Assembly: GCA_002803225.1 (NCBI GenBank)
Contig: NXFV01001813.1
Coordinates: 1 to 64,000 of the forward strand
Reading direction: 5' to 3'
DNA: 64,000 bases
DNA from: Gamarada debralockiae
Lineage: Eukaryota > Ascomycota > Leotiomycetes > Helotiales > Hyphodiscaceae
Shown: piece by piece, positions 19,805 to 31,028 of the stretch
Layout of the letters: every line of letters starts with the position of its first letter
Numbering within the stretch: the first letter of the stretch is position 1
Translations under genes and position numbers: made by a program
The notes under the pieces: generated by a model
The model's database searches: none
Told to the model about the DNA's origin: nothing
Seen by the model: the letters and a program-made list of their open reading frames with translations, nothing else

Positions 19805-22800
19805 TCATCGCCAGCCAAAAACCTCCCCAATACTCATCGTATTCCACCTAACCCCCATCAGCGACACAATGATGCCAATAACATCAACAACAACCAGCAC
19901 CGCCGCAGCAGTCATGAACTTCGGGCAAAAGATACGATAAAGCATTAAATGCCTCCTTAAATAGCCTGCCCACATCGTAGTCGCCAAGGCCACCACAGCA
20001 TAATACAGCGCATGCCAGCCTAAAGCCGCTGCTACACTACTTAATATTCCCTTCTTTCTAGGTTTCTGCTTCCACAGCACAACAAGCGGGGCTGCCGCTA
20101 CAGCTAGAATTTGGGCCCCGAAGGAATTGAGCGCTACGAGGAGAGGAGACCAGGGGTGGCGGACTGTGTGGAGCGGGATGAAGGCACTGTCCCATTGGAT
20201 GGAGGAGAGCGTTGCTTGGTGGCCTGTCTTGAAGAAGTGGAAGCTGCCGAGTAGAGCGAGGACAATGGGGCCTATGGGGGAGGAGGTTAGAGCGTTAAGG
20301 TCGAGGATTTCGAGGAGGGAGAGGATTTGCCAGGACATGATGGCGATGGCACCTGCGCCCATGGGTTTCTGCACCATGAGGGCGGCAAGAAGAATATTGA
20401 TGACGAGTAGGAAGTAGCGAGAGCCATGAGTGTTGGCGAAGCCGAGAATAGTGACTGTTTTACCCGAGCTGCGCGTGATTTGGGAGCCAGGCGTTGGAGC
20501 GGCAGAGGTACTGATAGAGACGCAGAGAGGTGCGTAACCGAATGCTGTGCTGCCTGCTCCGATCGCCATGGCGAAGACCGTTTGGGCGATTGGAATGCGA
20601 AGACTTTTCAACGTTGCAGATGAGAAGCCAGTAAACCATTCACCATCATCTGCTGCATCGAGAGTCCAGAATATGGCGCTCATGATGAGGCCAAATCGGA
20701 ACGCCCAGCTAATCCAAACGGGTGCGAAGCCCTCATAGTTTCTGCTGCTGGCGTAGTATGACTTGATGACTGATGGTAGGGCAACGGCGATAATAAATGG
20801 AATGAGGAGCTGCCACGGCGCAGAGGTGGACGAATTTGCGGAAGCGTAATATGTCGAACGGCACCAAGGCATTTGCTCTTCTCTGCAGAGTTTAGAGAAA
20901 GAGGCAATCCATCCCAGTGCCACGAAGGCAACGGAATGATATATACCCAAGATTCTGTCGGAGTGGTTCTCGATACGAATTGACGACATCGCTGTCGCCA
21001 ATCCAAATGTAGAAAGGAAGAATAAGAGAATCGAGTCCTCCCAGATCGTGTATGAATTTGATGCAAAGCCAATTGACTGGCTGATCGTGAAGATCACGGC
21101 AAGCCAGGCCCATACAGTTGTTGGCAGAGGATTGCCGAATCCAAACCTAGCCTTTAGTTGAGTGAATAAGACTGCGACCAGACTTCCAATAGAGCCTCCA
21201 GCAACGGCAAAGTCCACAATGGATCCTTCACCAATCAAGATCCACGGAACCAACCCAGCAGCAGCCCCTGGGACTGTGCCAATGAGAGCTCCCATAATTG
21301 CTGTTCGACTGACATTCTCTTCATACAGTATTTCAAGTTTGTCGTCTGAAATAGCCTTCATTTCCAACTCTCTCTCTTTCATCTCCAGATCAGGGTCCTC
21401 TACCGCAGCATCATCTTCAGCATTATCACTGGCGTAAAACACCAATGCTGCTACGCCTGCAGCCAAAATGCTGATACCCAAGATCATGCTCGGGACATCA
21501 AAGCGGGTCCATAGATACCGATAGATCCGTAGAGTCTCCTGCTGGAACGCCGAGAAGTTCATATAGGCGTCCTTCCACATCTGCTCTTTTCCACTTCTAG
21601 AAGCTAGAGCTCCTTCCGCTCTTCCCCATAATTCATGCGGAGAACCATCAATCGTGCTCTCATTAATACCCCGCGCCTCATAGTAAGCACCTTGATATCT
21701 CTTAATACCAGCAGCTGTCATTTTCGAGACACCGGCCAAGTTTTCCCACGCATTTCCCTTCCTGCCGGCAAAAGCCTCCTCAATCGGTCTTCCTAGATTA
21801 TTAAACGGGATAGGCAAACCAAGTGACAGAGCCAAAGTCGGTACCAAGTCAATCTGATTGACGGGTCGGATCCTGGCATTCTGAGGAGGTGTAATGAAAG
21901 CTGGATCCGTCCGTCCAAAGATGCCTTTCTTCGAGTACATCCATAGCGCAGCCTGAACCTCATCGTCGCTTTCGCCTCCATGGTCCCCTTTCCCATCCAT
22001 GCCATGGTCTCCCATAACCACTAACAACGTATCATCATCCAATTTCTGCACAATCTCCTGCATCAGCCCATTCATCTGCTGCAACTTCATAGTCATGGCA
22101 GGATGATTCGGCCCATACCGATGGCCCGCATGATCGACCCCCAAGAAATGCGCAAACATGACATCCCACTCCTCCTTCCTGTCAGGCGCAAGAAGCGGCA
22201 GAATATGCTCCGTGACGCCATTATCCACGGTGTGCAAATCCCAAACATTTAAACTATCGTATGCCCTACTGATTCCTTCCTCAAAGTAGCCCGGGAATAG
22301 ATCAATCCAAGTATTATCCCCCAAATGCACGATCTTCCTCCCCGCATCCCGAAGCTGCTGGAGCAGATTATCTTCCTCAATCGCTTTACCAGCAAAATTA
22401 CTTCCGGCATCAATAAACGTAGGTAACGTCCCCGTCGTAAGACCCTTCAATCTCTGAAGTGTAGTTGTAGGCGGATCCGCAATAAACGGGAGCAGGAAAG
22501 CATTCTGTGGCTCTGCAAGCGCAGTATCGTAGAGAAACGGAATCGAATTATGATAAGCCTGCGCAGACACTGGGTTTGAGGTGCCGTCTTGGCTATCGTA
22601 AGTGAAGGGTACGGTGAAATCGTAGCGCAGAGCGTCAATGATAATGACAACTGCTTTGTCGAAGGCCTTTGGGTGCCAGCATCCGCCTTCTGGTGTGCCG
22701 GCGCCTTTGAAAGGTTTGGATAGGGCGATTGGAGGGTCGGCGCAGGTGGATTTCGAGTCGAGGACTAGGCGGGTGAGGAGGAAGCCTTTGGTGAAGAAGT

Positions 22801-23152
22801 ATATGCCTGTGACATGCACAAAGCTGTTCTCACGTATTAGCCATTGAATCTCAAATCCGAACGCTTATCCTTATGAAAAACAGGAGCATTGAGAGGAAAG
22901 ACTTTACAATAGCCACACGAAGAACCCTACAACCCACCCCCAATCCTTCGTGAACCTTCCCGCCTTAAACTCATTGAGCCTCTCCGCAACATTTTTCGGA
23001 TTCCCCTTCCCATCCAGTATCCCATGATCTTTCAAAATCCCATCCGCTTTGTTCTTATCCTCTGCATCTTTAGCAGCTTTCGCACGCGCATACTGCGCTG
23101 CTATGCTGTTGAAGTTCCCGGGTGCGGGTTTAGGCACAGTGGTTTCGACCAT
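19805..23152 (-). CDS. GPI13: GPI ethanolamine phosphate transferase 3 (PIG-O type)
   Basis: Two exons: 22908-23152 and 19805-22823, with an 84-nt intron joining ...FFVWLF and FVHVTGIYFF; 1087 aa. The N-terminal segment crosses the ER membrane once (WVVGFFVWLF onward, then TGIYFFTKGFLLTRLVLD). The luminal alkaline-phosphatase-like domain follows, with metal and nucleophile motifs VVIIIDALRYDF, TTTLQRLKGLTTG, HFLGVDHAGHRYG and MGDHGMDGKGDHGG. The C-terminal half is a series of hydrophobic helices. GPI13 transfers phosphoethanolamine from phosphatidylethanolamine to the third mannose of the GPI precursor, the residue that later links to protein. All catalytic motifs are present and length fits. 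VPS68 and SMI1/KNR4 follow on the same strand. Confidence 0.93.
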
Positions 23153-23805
23153 TGTGGCTGGCGTGGGCAGAGGCTTAAGGAGTAGATATGGCAGGGAGTT
23201 GGCTACCTGGAGATGGGTACTGAATGATCGTGAGCCATGAAGGCTTGCAATTTGGGGAGAGAGTGAAGCGTGGTATTAGAGAGGTGTCCTGTTGAATCGA
23301 CATCGCGTACCTATGGTGGACGCGATTTTCGTCAGGGTTCCGAGTGGGCCGCTGGGTTTGGCCCCTCTGTCAAAATCACTCCATTTGAAGACGGATTGAA
23401 GTCCAGTCTTTGAACCTCGCCCTTATCTATTCAGCAGCACGGAGTTGGCTTACATCCCGAATTTCACTCTTGGAGGGCATACAGGGTCAGTTGTCACTGG
23501 GAGCATAGCCTTGCTTCAAAACGATAGAATAACTTTCGAAATAAACCCGCTTGATCGCTCATATAGCCACAGACCTTATGCTACAAAAGATGCCGAAGAA
23601 CCTCTCCCATATCAAAGCATTGATAGTCTTCCTTCCCCATACGCAACTCCCTCCTTCCGAGTCCCAACCTCTGTGCACTCGTATCGTAACCTCCCCTAAC
23701 CATCCGCCCTTCGCAAAACTCAAGCTTCTCATAGAGCCAAGTTATACGAGTACTCATCCTCCATATTCTGGCTGATCCAAAGCACCACCGAACTGGAACC
23801 CCACA
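23153..23805. other. Intergenic region between GPI13 and VPS68
   Basis: About 650 bp holding the GPI13 promoter and the VPS68 3' UTR. No gene is supported. Confidence 0.3.
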
Positions 23806-24470
23806 TTAGCCCATACTCGCCAACCCCCTTCGGACAGGAATCACATACCTCAACATCACTAATCCATTGGAAATAACATTCGCAACACCCATATAAAGCG
23901 TCGGCCACACCTTGCCCGGAACCACATACTTCAGCACCAAAACCGTAACTCCACCAGCCATACCTCCCGCCAAGCTCGCGAAACCCAAAAACAGTACCAC
24001 TCTAGCCTTCCAAGCCACCCCACTTCCACTATATGAGAACGAGTCCGCAGAGAGTCTCGTCTTCTCGATGCTGTTAATTATGAGCATTCCAAGCGCGGAG
24101 AAGATGAGCGGCAACCAGTCGATGAAGTTGATATTCACGGGCGGATCGCTGCCGTTGAGCCTAGAGTGCGAGAAGACGGAAGCATCGAGCATAACGAAGA
24201 AGGCGAGGGAGAACTGTGCGCCGAGAGCATACATTAGCTTATCTCGCCTTATAATCATGGTTGCGATTGCTTGAGTGATTGAATTGCAAAGAGGATGGGA
24301 ATGAGAAGTTGGAAGTAAAAACACGAGGCTCGAAACAAACGGTTTGTGTGATGTGATACAGAGATAAGAACACATACCAAAGCACCAGCGCCGTACACGC
24401 CCGCGCTCCTAGCTGTGGCACTATTCATCCATTCTGGCTTTCTGAACTTCCAGAGACGCTCTTCTGACAT
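23806..24470 (-). CDS. VPS68: Vps68/TMEM50 (UPF0220) family membrane protein
   Basis: Two exons: 24378-24470 and 23806-24213, separated by a 164-nt intron in phase 0; 166 aa. The spliced junction reads AGVYGAGAL then FSLAFFVMLDASVFS, the conserved first membrane segment. Other family blocks are INFIDWLPLIFSALGMLIIN, the NSIEK turn, and GVAWKARVVLFLGFASLAGG, giving four membrane spans. Vps68 works with Vps55 on late endosomes and is needed for ESCRT-dependent sorting to the vacuole. The start was set by the MSEERLWKFRKP leader, which fits fungal homologs. The intron is longer than most others in this window but has clean GTATGT and ACAG ends. Confidence 0.9.
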
Positions 24471-25314
24471 CTTGACAATGGGTTACTGCTTCTGCTTATG
24501 TTTGCGCCCCGTCGCTTTGGTGAAGTTGGCGAAGAGCGGTACAATTCGCTTTCCGTTCGAGTTGAATCCGCCGAGGCGTGAAGAGGACAGTAGTAAGAGT
24601 GAATTTGAGTGGGACAGAGTTGACGTTGAGTCGTGTGGTGGAGCTTTTGAATAGCTTGCGCGGTCGAGGTGATGATGCGGCCGGCGCTAAGACAGTCACG
24701 TGTCTACATGAGCCCATCGAAAGTCACCTGCCATGAACGTTTCAGACTTGAATCAAGGTCAACGCTTTGAAAAGGCACGATGCATTCATTGTATTCAGTA
24801 GTAATCCATATTACTACCAACCATGTTATACGCCCCAATCCGCAGAAAGCAAGTGCAGCTCTCTTCCCTCCATCATGTACATCTCGGCATCAGCCAACCA
24901 TCCAACTCAACGCATTCCATGACAAAGCCGCCAGCCAGCATTAGCATAGCAGCATCCACCTCCTTAGAAGTAAAAAAGAAAAAGAAACCAAAGTACAACA
25001 GCTTCCTCACTCTAACTGTACAAACAAAGCTTTCCATCCCAGCCAGCAGAGACTCGTGTACGCTCCAAGAAGTAAAGATCCAGCTCCGCTGGCCTTGTGG
25101 TTGAATTTTCGGGGGACGTCCACTTCGTATATGCGGATTCAATTACGCCTCATGAGCACGCTTTCCTTTCGTATGGGCGAAGAGTCGATCAATCAGACAC
25201 ACCTTTCCAATGCAGCCCAGCCATTATAGCAGGTTTTCTCAAAGGAGAAAACTCCAATTAGCGCCTCGAACGCCTTGTTTCCATGTAGAATGCGAGAATG
25301 CAGAAAGGAGAACT
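24471..25314. other. Intergenic region between VPS68 and SMI1
   Basis: About 840 bp with the VPS68 promoter and SMI1 3' region. An A-rich stretch lies near 24970-24995. No gene is supported. Confidence 0.3.
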
Positions 25315-27071
25315 TTATATCTCGATCGTCTTCATCGTAGTATCATCTTCAACGGTAGCCTTCTTGGCTTCTCTGTTCACCTGGCTCTTCACTGGATCTC
25401 CGTTCTTCGCGTTATCCTTGTTCTCATCCAGTGCGACTGTCTCGAGCATAGCGTCCACGGTCTTCGTCGTCTTTTGGTCCTCACTGGGTCTCGGCGTCTC
25501 TACTTCAACGAGCTTCTCGGGCTTGATGCCGTTGGTGTGGACTTTGATGGGTGCTGAGCCTTCTTCTTGAACTCTAGCTAGAGGACTCGACTTTCCGTAG
25601 TTTGGTCGGTTTGGGCTTGCAACCGGCGAAGCACCACTGAATCGTTGCATTGACCGGCCTCGGGGCTCTCCTCCAACTTCAGCTGTCGGGCTTGCGTATG
25701 GTGATCCAGCGGGAGATCCAGTAGCATTTCCGTTAACCGGGGCTGCAGATCGGCGTCGAGCTTGCTTGCGGCCATACTTCTGATCCATTCTCCATCTCAA
25801 GATATCCAAGTATCCAGGCTCAACTTTGCTCGTCTTAAATTCCCGCAATTTGAGCTCCTTGGTATCTTCGTCCACGAACCACTTGCCACTGTTCAGGTCA
25901 TCCGCAACAGTTGCCAAGAATGCCGACCACGATCGTGCAACAACGTATTTGCAGTCATAGTCTCGACCGAAGAGAATGACTTGACCCCATTTTCCGGTAG
26001 GGCCAGGTGCCAAATCAACAGCCAAGTTGTTTCCACCCCAATCTCGAACTAAAGGAATCCAAGCAGGGTGTGCGTAGACTTTTTGGATTGCGCCTGAAGG
26101 CTGAGAATCCTGGCGAGCCAACAGGTCCTGTCTCCAATTGGGATTGTTTGAGGTTTGTGGCTGTGGTTTTGAAGATGAGGAGGAGCTCCCACCCAGAGCT
26201 TTTAACGGCGTAGCTGGGTTGAAGTCGACTGGTTCGGCGAGGTATTCCATGTTTACCTTCTTCCAGTTCTCCCATTCCTGTACAATCTCCTCGCAATCCA
26301 GTAGCATACAGCCAAAGATTATTCCAGTAGGGATACCACCTCGCTCTTGACCATCGTGAATTTGCATTGACTCGCGGACCTCCATTGGGAGAGAGCAGTC
26401 TAATTGATGTTCTAATTCGTTCAAGTCGTTGCTTGTGCATCCTTCGCAGAGTTGGTCAAACAATTCCGCGTAATTCTCCTCCGCCCATCGATCAATTCGC
26501 TTCCACGAGTGCCCCACAGGAGGAGGTGGCGGGAGACCTTCTTGGAACGCTTGTAATTGAATCTCACCAGGAGTGACATTCTCGAAGTTCTCATTTGTGG
26601 TTTGCCTTGATAGGGCTGCGGCTGATCTCATGCCAGGAGAGTATGGGGACTGAGGAGCGGGGCTTTGCGGGTGGCCGATGGGAGATCCAGGGTAAGCGTT
26701 CCCATTAAGAGCCGACGTGGAATGTCCTCCTGCATCTTCGAAATATGGCGAAGTGACATCGGCGCGAGATTCTGAAGCGGTCGTAGCAACTGATGTTAAG
26801 GGTGCGTGCCGGCTTTGTGGCAGGGGAACATGTTGTCCTGTTCGGTATGGGGAGTCGAAGGAGGAATCTGTGTACTTGTCAGGAGGCGATATTCATCCGA
26901 AGGTGGAGGTCAACATACGTCGGTCATAGCTAGTCATCGTATGCCAAAACGATCGTAAGGCAGAGCCGAAACTGTAGAAAGAATCATAGTTAGTTACGTT
27001 GGATTGTATTTCGTAAAGATCGGAAGATAGATATTGGTGCGACAGGAAAAGGGATGAACTTACGACGCCAT
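25315..27071 (-). CDS. SMI1: Smi1/Knr4 cell-wall assembly regulator
   Basis: Three exons: 27064-27071 (8 nt: ATG GCG TC), 26919-26971 and 25315-26867, giving 537 aa. The tiny first exon is supported by clean GTAAGT/CTACAG ends and phase. The joined start MASFGSALRSFWHTMTSYDR is conserved in fungal Smi1 proteins. A Ser/Pro-rich region (20-100) precedes the SMI1/KNR4 domain at about 140-310 (WKRIDRWAEENYAELFDQL, LEHQLDCSLPMEVRES, GGIPTGIIFGCMLLDCEE). The acidic and Ser-rich tail is disordered. In yeast Knr4 coordinates the cell integrity MAP kinase pathway and glucan/chitin synthase expression. The domain is intact and length is typical. Confidence 0.92.
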
Positions 27072-28529
27072 GTCTGGCGACTGTTCAGTAATTGCAGACA
27101 CCTTGAAGTTGTTTTGATGATGTCTGCCGTGTTGGCGTGTTATTCTAAGAAAGGGAGCTCGATACTAGACGATGTTGTAGTTGCTGCAAAACGAATGTAA
27201 TTCGATGTTGAAGTGTTGATTTCTGCCAAGGGGACCTGAATCTTGTGGTTGCGGAGGAGGCCGATTAAATTACGGTAGTCCTTTTGGTTGGTTGGCGAGG
27301 AAGGGGGCGTTTTGAGAAGCGCAAAACTCCACCGCCGCGAAATATGCGACCGAAATAATTGCAGGCGGCGCGGCAGGGCCTGTAGATTCTTCACGGTAGT
27401 GTACCTGAGCCGAGAATCTTTGGTTTGATGAGATCTTAGGTACCAGCCAAAACAAGTATTTCCGAAGCAAAATTGTGGTTGAGCAATTGAGGAGGGGAAG
27501 AGAGGCCAGCAATCAGCGAGTCGGGTGGGTAATAATAGAGAGTTCCCCCAAGTCAAATCTCGATTATTGACGTCGTTGCTGCGCTTCAATTTCGGTGGAT
27601 GTGCTTGTTCAGGGCCTTGCACAGAACTGGTTTTTGCAGGGCAAGGATGCTCCTTAGCCTCAACGTCACTGCCAGTATGAACTTATCTCCTCCGTTTCAT
27701 GCAATACCGCTTCAACTATTATTCTGCTGGCAATTATCAACATCAGATGTTGAAAAAGCGGACAATGAAGCTGTATTACAGAGTACAGAAGTGCTGTTAC
27801 GGTTACAAAGTAGCCTCAATTAAGGCGCAGCACGATAACAAAATTCTTTTCCGCCACAGCTGAGATTTACTTTTGCCTGTGATTGTGTTTTCAAACAGTG
27901 TGTTTCAGGTGCAGCATGGTCACAAGTTCCTGCAGGTCCCCCATGACGCTGTTGAACCCTTCCAGGCGAGAAGGGGGTGGCTGAAAAGTGTCTGGTTGGC
28001 TGTGAAGAAACGAAAGACCCATCCAATCGATAAGGGGTCTTGGCAGAAGAAAAGAAGCAAACCCCTGAACGGCTAACAGTCGTCGCTTAAAGTCTTCAGT
28101 TGACCCAAGCGGAGGACACAAGAAGTTATCGCCTCTTCGATGTAGCATTGCATATGCGTCTACGTGTTACCCCATATTCTAAATGTATAGTTAGACGTTC
28201 TTCGGAGAATATGAGACATGGAAGTGTAGATCAAAATGGCGCAGCAATTGTTTAACCCCGCATTTGGGACTTTTTCAAGATGTTCGCCACTCGGCATGCA
28301 GAGATGCTGATCATGGGATTTCAACTTTCTTGTGATTTGCTGGATGGGGATTGTGATCTCTCTATGATTCAGGTTGCATTACAGAAGAGGTAAATGATCC
28401 TCAAAGAGAAGTCTCCATTTAGATACTCAAGGAAAAAGTTAGCAGCTCGGAAAGGAATTGATCATCCTCAGAAGTTGACGAGTTGTGTTGAGAGAAGAAC
28501 TTCGAGCTGTGCCTCCTTCTTATCTTGCT
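27072..28529. other. Long upstream region of SMI1
   Basis: About 1.46 kb. The part next to 27072 is the SMI1 promoter and 5' UTR. The rest has only short frames with no family motif and no clear repeat. Confidence 0.3.
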
Positions 28530-30014
28530 CTATCTAAAATGCTCTGCACTGTCATCCATCAATTCGAAACCCCATCCGAAATCCTCCGCAGATTCATTCG
28601 AAATGCTAGAAAAGGGACCCAGGAATAGGCGCCGGATTCTGTCAGGTTCCGACCATGTCAGACTAAAACTCAGCTCGTTCCGGTGGTGTCTTGGAAGCAC
28701 ACACCGTGGTATTGATATCCGTGATAAAAATCCATTATTGTCATTCGAGAGCTGGCATTTCTCGACGAGTTTGGCAAGCGGGGGGCTGGGGCTGATTGAG
28801 CATATCAAGATACCGATGGAGGGCTGAATGTTGACGTTGGCACCAGCCTCGAGAAGACATTAATCACTTCTATATGATTCTGCAACACAGTCGAATGAAG
28901 AGCGGTCCATCCATATCTGCCTCCCTTTGCATTGACGTTTGCTTCTTGTTCTAAGAAGCCTTTGCAGATTTGGTCAAATCCAAAATAGGCGACATAACAA
29001 AGCGGTGTGGCTTGCATTGGAAATTTGACGGCCGCAATTTCGTTACAGCAATTTGTTGCAAGCACAAAATCTTGGACCCCAGCCCAGAAATTTGGGGTTT
29101 GGTTGGGGCTCAGAAGCTTACATGCTAGTTCAAAGAGTGCTTCACTCCGGGATAGGACGTCTTTGGCATGATGGGCCAGTAATAAAGTGGCGTAACGATA
29201 AAACGGAAAAGCTTTCAGTCGAGCCTCTAATGATGTCTCATTTGGACACTCTCCATCCTCGAAGTCCTTGAACAAGATATATGTCAGGCATGTCTTTGCC
29301 AGTTCAATATCAGAAGCTTCCGTGTGGATATGGAACTAGGGGAATATCTGCTGTGTTTGCTGAGAGAGCAGATATTCCTTGACTGAGCGGTGTGCTAAAG
29401 CGACATATTTCGCATCGAACTGCTCAACGAGACAGCTGCAAGCGTATATCACTTCTACAGTCGTCCGAACCCTAGCTTAGATCCAGCTACGTCGTCAAGC
29501 TCGATTATGACGGCTTCCGCAAGTTCCTTGATGGCGAGAGGCCGTCGAGCGGTCGAAGGCCAAAGCAAGGCCCTCCTGGCTATTTCGGAGTCTTCGATGG
29601 AAATATTAGACATCATTCGTGCGTACTTCTCCTGAAGATCGTGCGATAGAGTCTTTAAGGCTTTTCGGATTGCCTAGCCGGTTCGCAGTCGACTTAACTT
29701 CTCGATTTGACACTAGACTGTCATGTGTTAGTACCACATCAAGCCAATCTCTCATAAAGCTTCAAGGTTTACATTCCATTGCACTTTTCAGTCAAGAATG
29801 AAACAATCATCGCCTCCAAGTCGCCCTTGAGATTCTTCAATCTCGGCATCGTGGCCATGACGTCCTCAAGATGTACATCATCCGACACAGATTGATCCTG
29901 TATCTCAATCCGGTTCTTAGTCTGGAAAGTCGACACAGTATCTTCCTCCACGCCACTTGCCACAAAGATCTGAACTGGATTAGGGACTGCTCCTGGAATG
30001 GTCAATAAGCTCAA
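28530..30014 (-). pseudogene. Decayed NACHT-ankyrin (NLR-type) gene, C-terminal half
   Basis: Minus-strand blocks typical of fungal NACHT-ankyrin proteins appear in order. VQIFVASGVEEDTVSTF and DVHLEDVMATM (29800-29980) match the post-Walker-B sensor region. Next come EKYARMMSNISIEDSEIARRA and RPLAIKELAEAVII (29500-29640), then LAHRSVKEYLLSQQ and IELAKTCLTYILFKDFEDG (29260-29400). FPFYRYATLLLAHHAKDV follows, then an ankyrin start NVNAKGGRYGWTALHSTVLQNH (28900-28960). The reading frame changes at least three times and an in-frame TAG splits YLLSQQTQQIFP from FHIH. In related proteins the NTPase switches on and repeats bind ligand to start incompatibility responses. No upstream P-loop belongs clearly to this copy, and a TA-rich stretch begins right behind it. 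Confidence 0.78.
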
Positions 30015-31028
30015 GGTATTTAGGATTCCTACTCGGGATTTTCCCGAGATGTCATATGAGGGCCAGGGCTAGGGCCGGGGCCGTCACATTTAGGAAGTGT
30101 AGGGTCCTTGCTAATAAGGTCGATATACTTGCGTATACTATATTAGTTAGTAAAGATATCGGTATTGTCTTTCTAGGACCTCTAGACTTTGTGGGACTAA
30201 AGTATTACTAGCCTAGTAGTGGAGTCTGACGACATTATGTGAGTAGTGTGTGATGTAGGGTTGAGATATTAACAAACGAATTCCATAAAGACGTTCGTAT
30301 ATCGATCTAAGTAATGCAATATAGTCGAATTAGTGATTAGAGCGTTGCCATGTTAAGAAATTCGAGTGTTAGGCCTAAAATAGTGAAGGATAAAATCAAT
30401 GTTGCGCCTGTAGAGTACGTGCACAGCAAAATTGATCAAAGACATTGAAATTAAGTTTGAACGTCGTCCTGATTTAGTTAGAGCGATTCCGGGCTTATAA
30501 CTGTTAATTGAACTATATGGGGGCGAAATATAGTGACATTTTTACATTTTTAGAGCTAGCTTAATATCTAAACAGCTAAAATACGAGGTGAGCTCTCTTA
30601 TACTACAGAGGGGAAATACAGGCTATACCAGGTTAGGCAATTCCAACCAACAGAGTATAATTTGTGCTTCCCTAGTGAGTGAAGGTGGAGGTATCAGGTC
30701 TTAGTCTAACTTGATGGAATTTGAAACTGTTATCATTTCAAAACTTGGCGCTCTAAACTCTCGCTCCTGTAAAGATTGATGGTGAAAGTTGCAGATGGTG
30801 GGAACCCGTCGCCGTCTCCACTTAATAGCCAACATTTCGAAATAGGAAAGTGCGGCTGAGCTGTTGCTGGGCTGCATTAAACCGCCGAGTTTTCCTTCAT
30901 TTTTGATCCTGAGATACGACTGCAAGACTCTTACTTAACCCTCAACGGTCCGCAACGGACTTACTGAAGTAACGAATATACGGCATAGCTTCTATAATAA
31001 CAGTTCCAAACTACGCTTTCTTGTCACA
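30015..31028. other. TA-rich gene-free stretch
   Basis: Visibly rich in TA dinucleotides, especially 30100-30600 (for example TATACTATATTAGTTAGTA). This is what repeat-induced point mutation leaves in dead repeats. It separates the NLR relic from the intact HET gene and also holds that gene's promoter. Confidence 0.45.

Noticed and set aside
27140..27622. 160-codon minus-strand frame upstream of SMI1
   Set aside because: No motif, overlaps the expected promoter/5' UTR of SMI1, composition not convincing.
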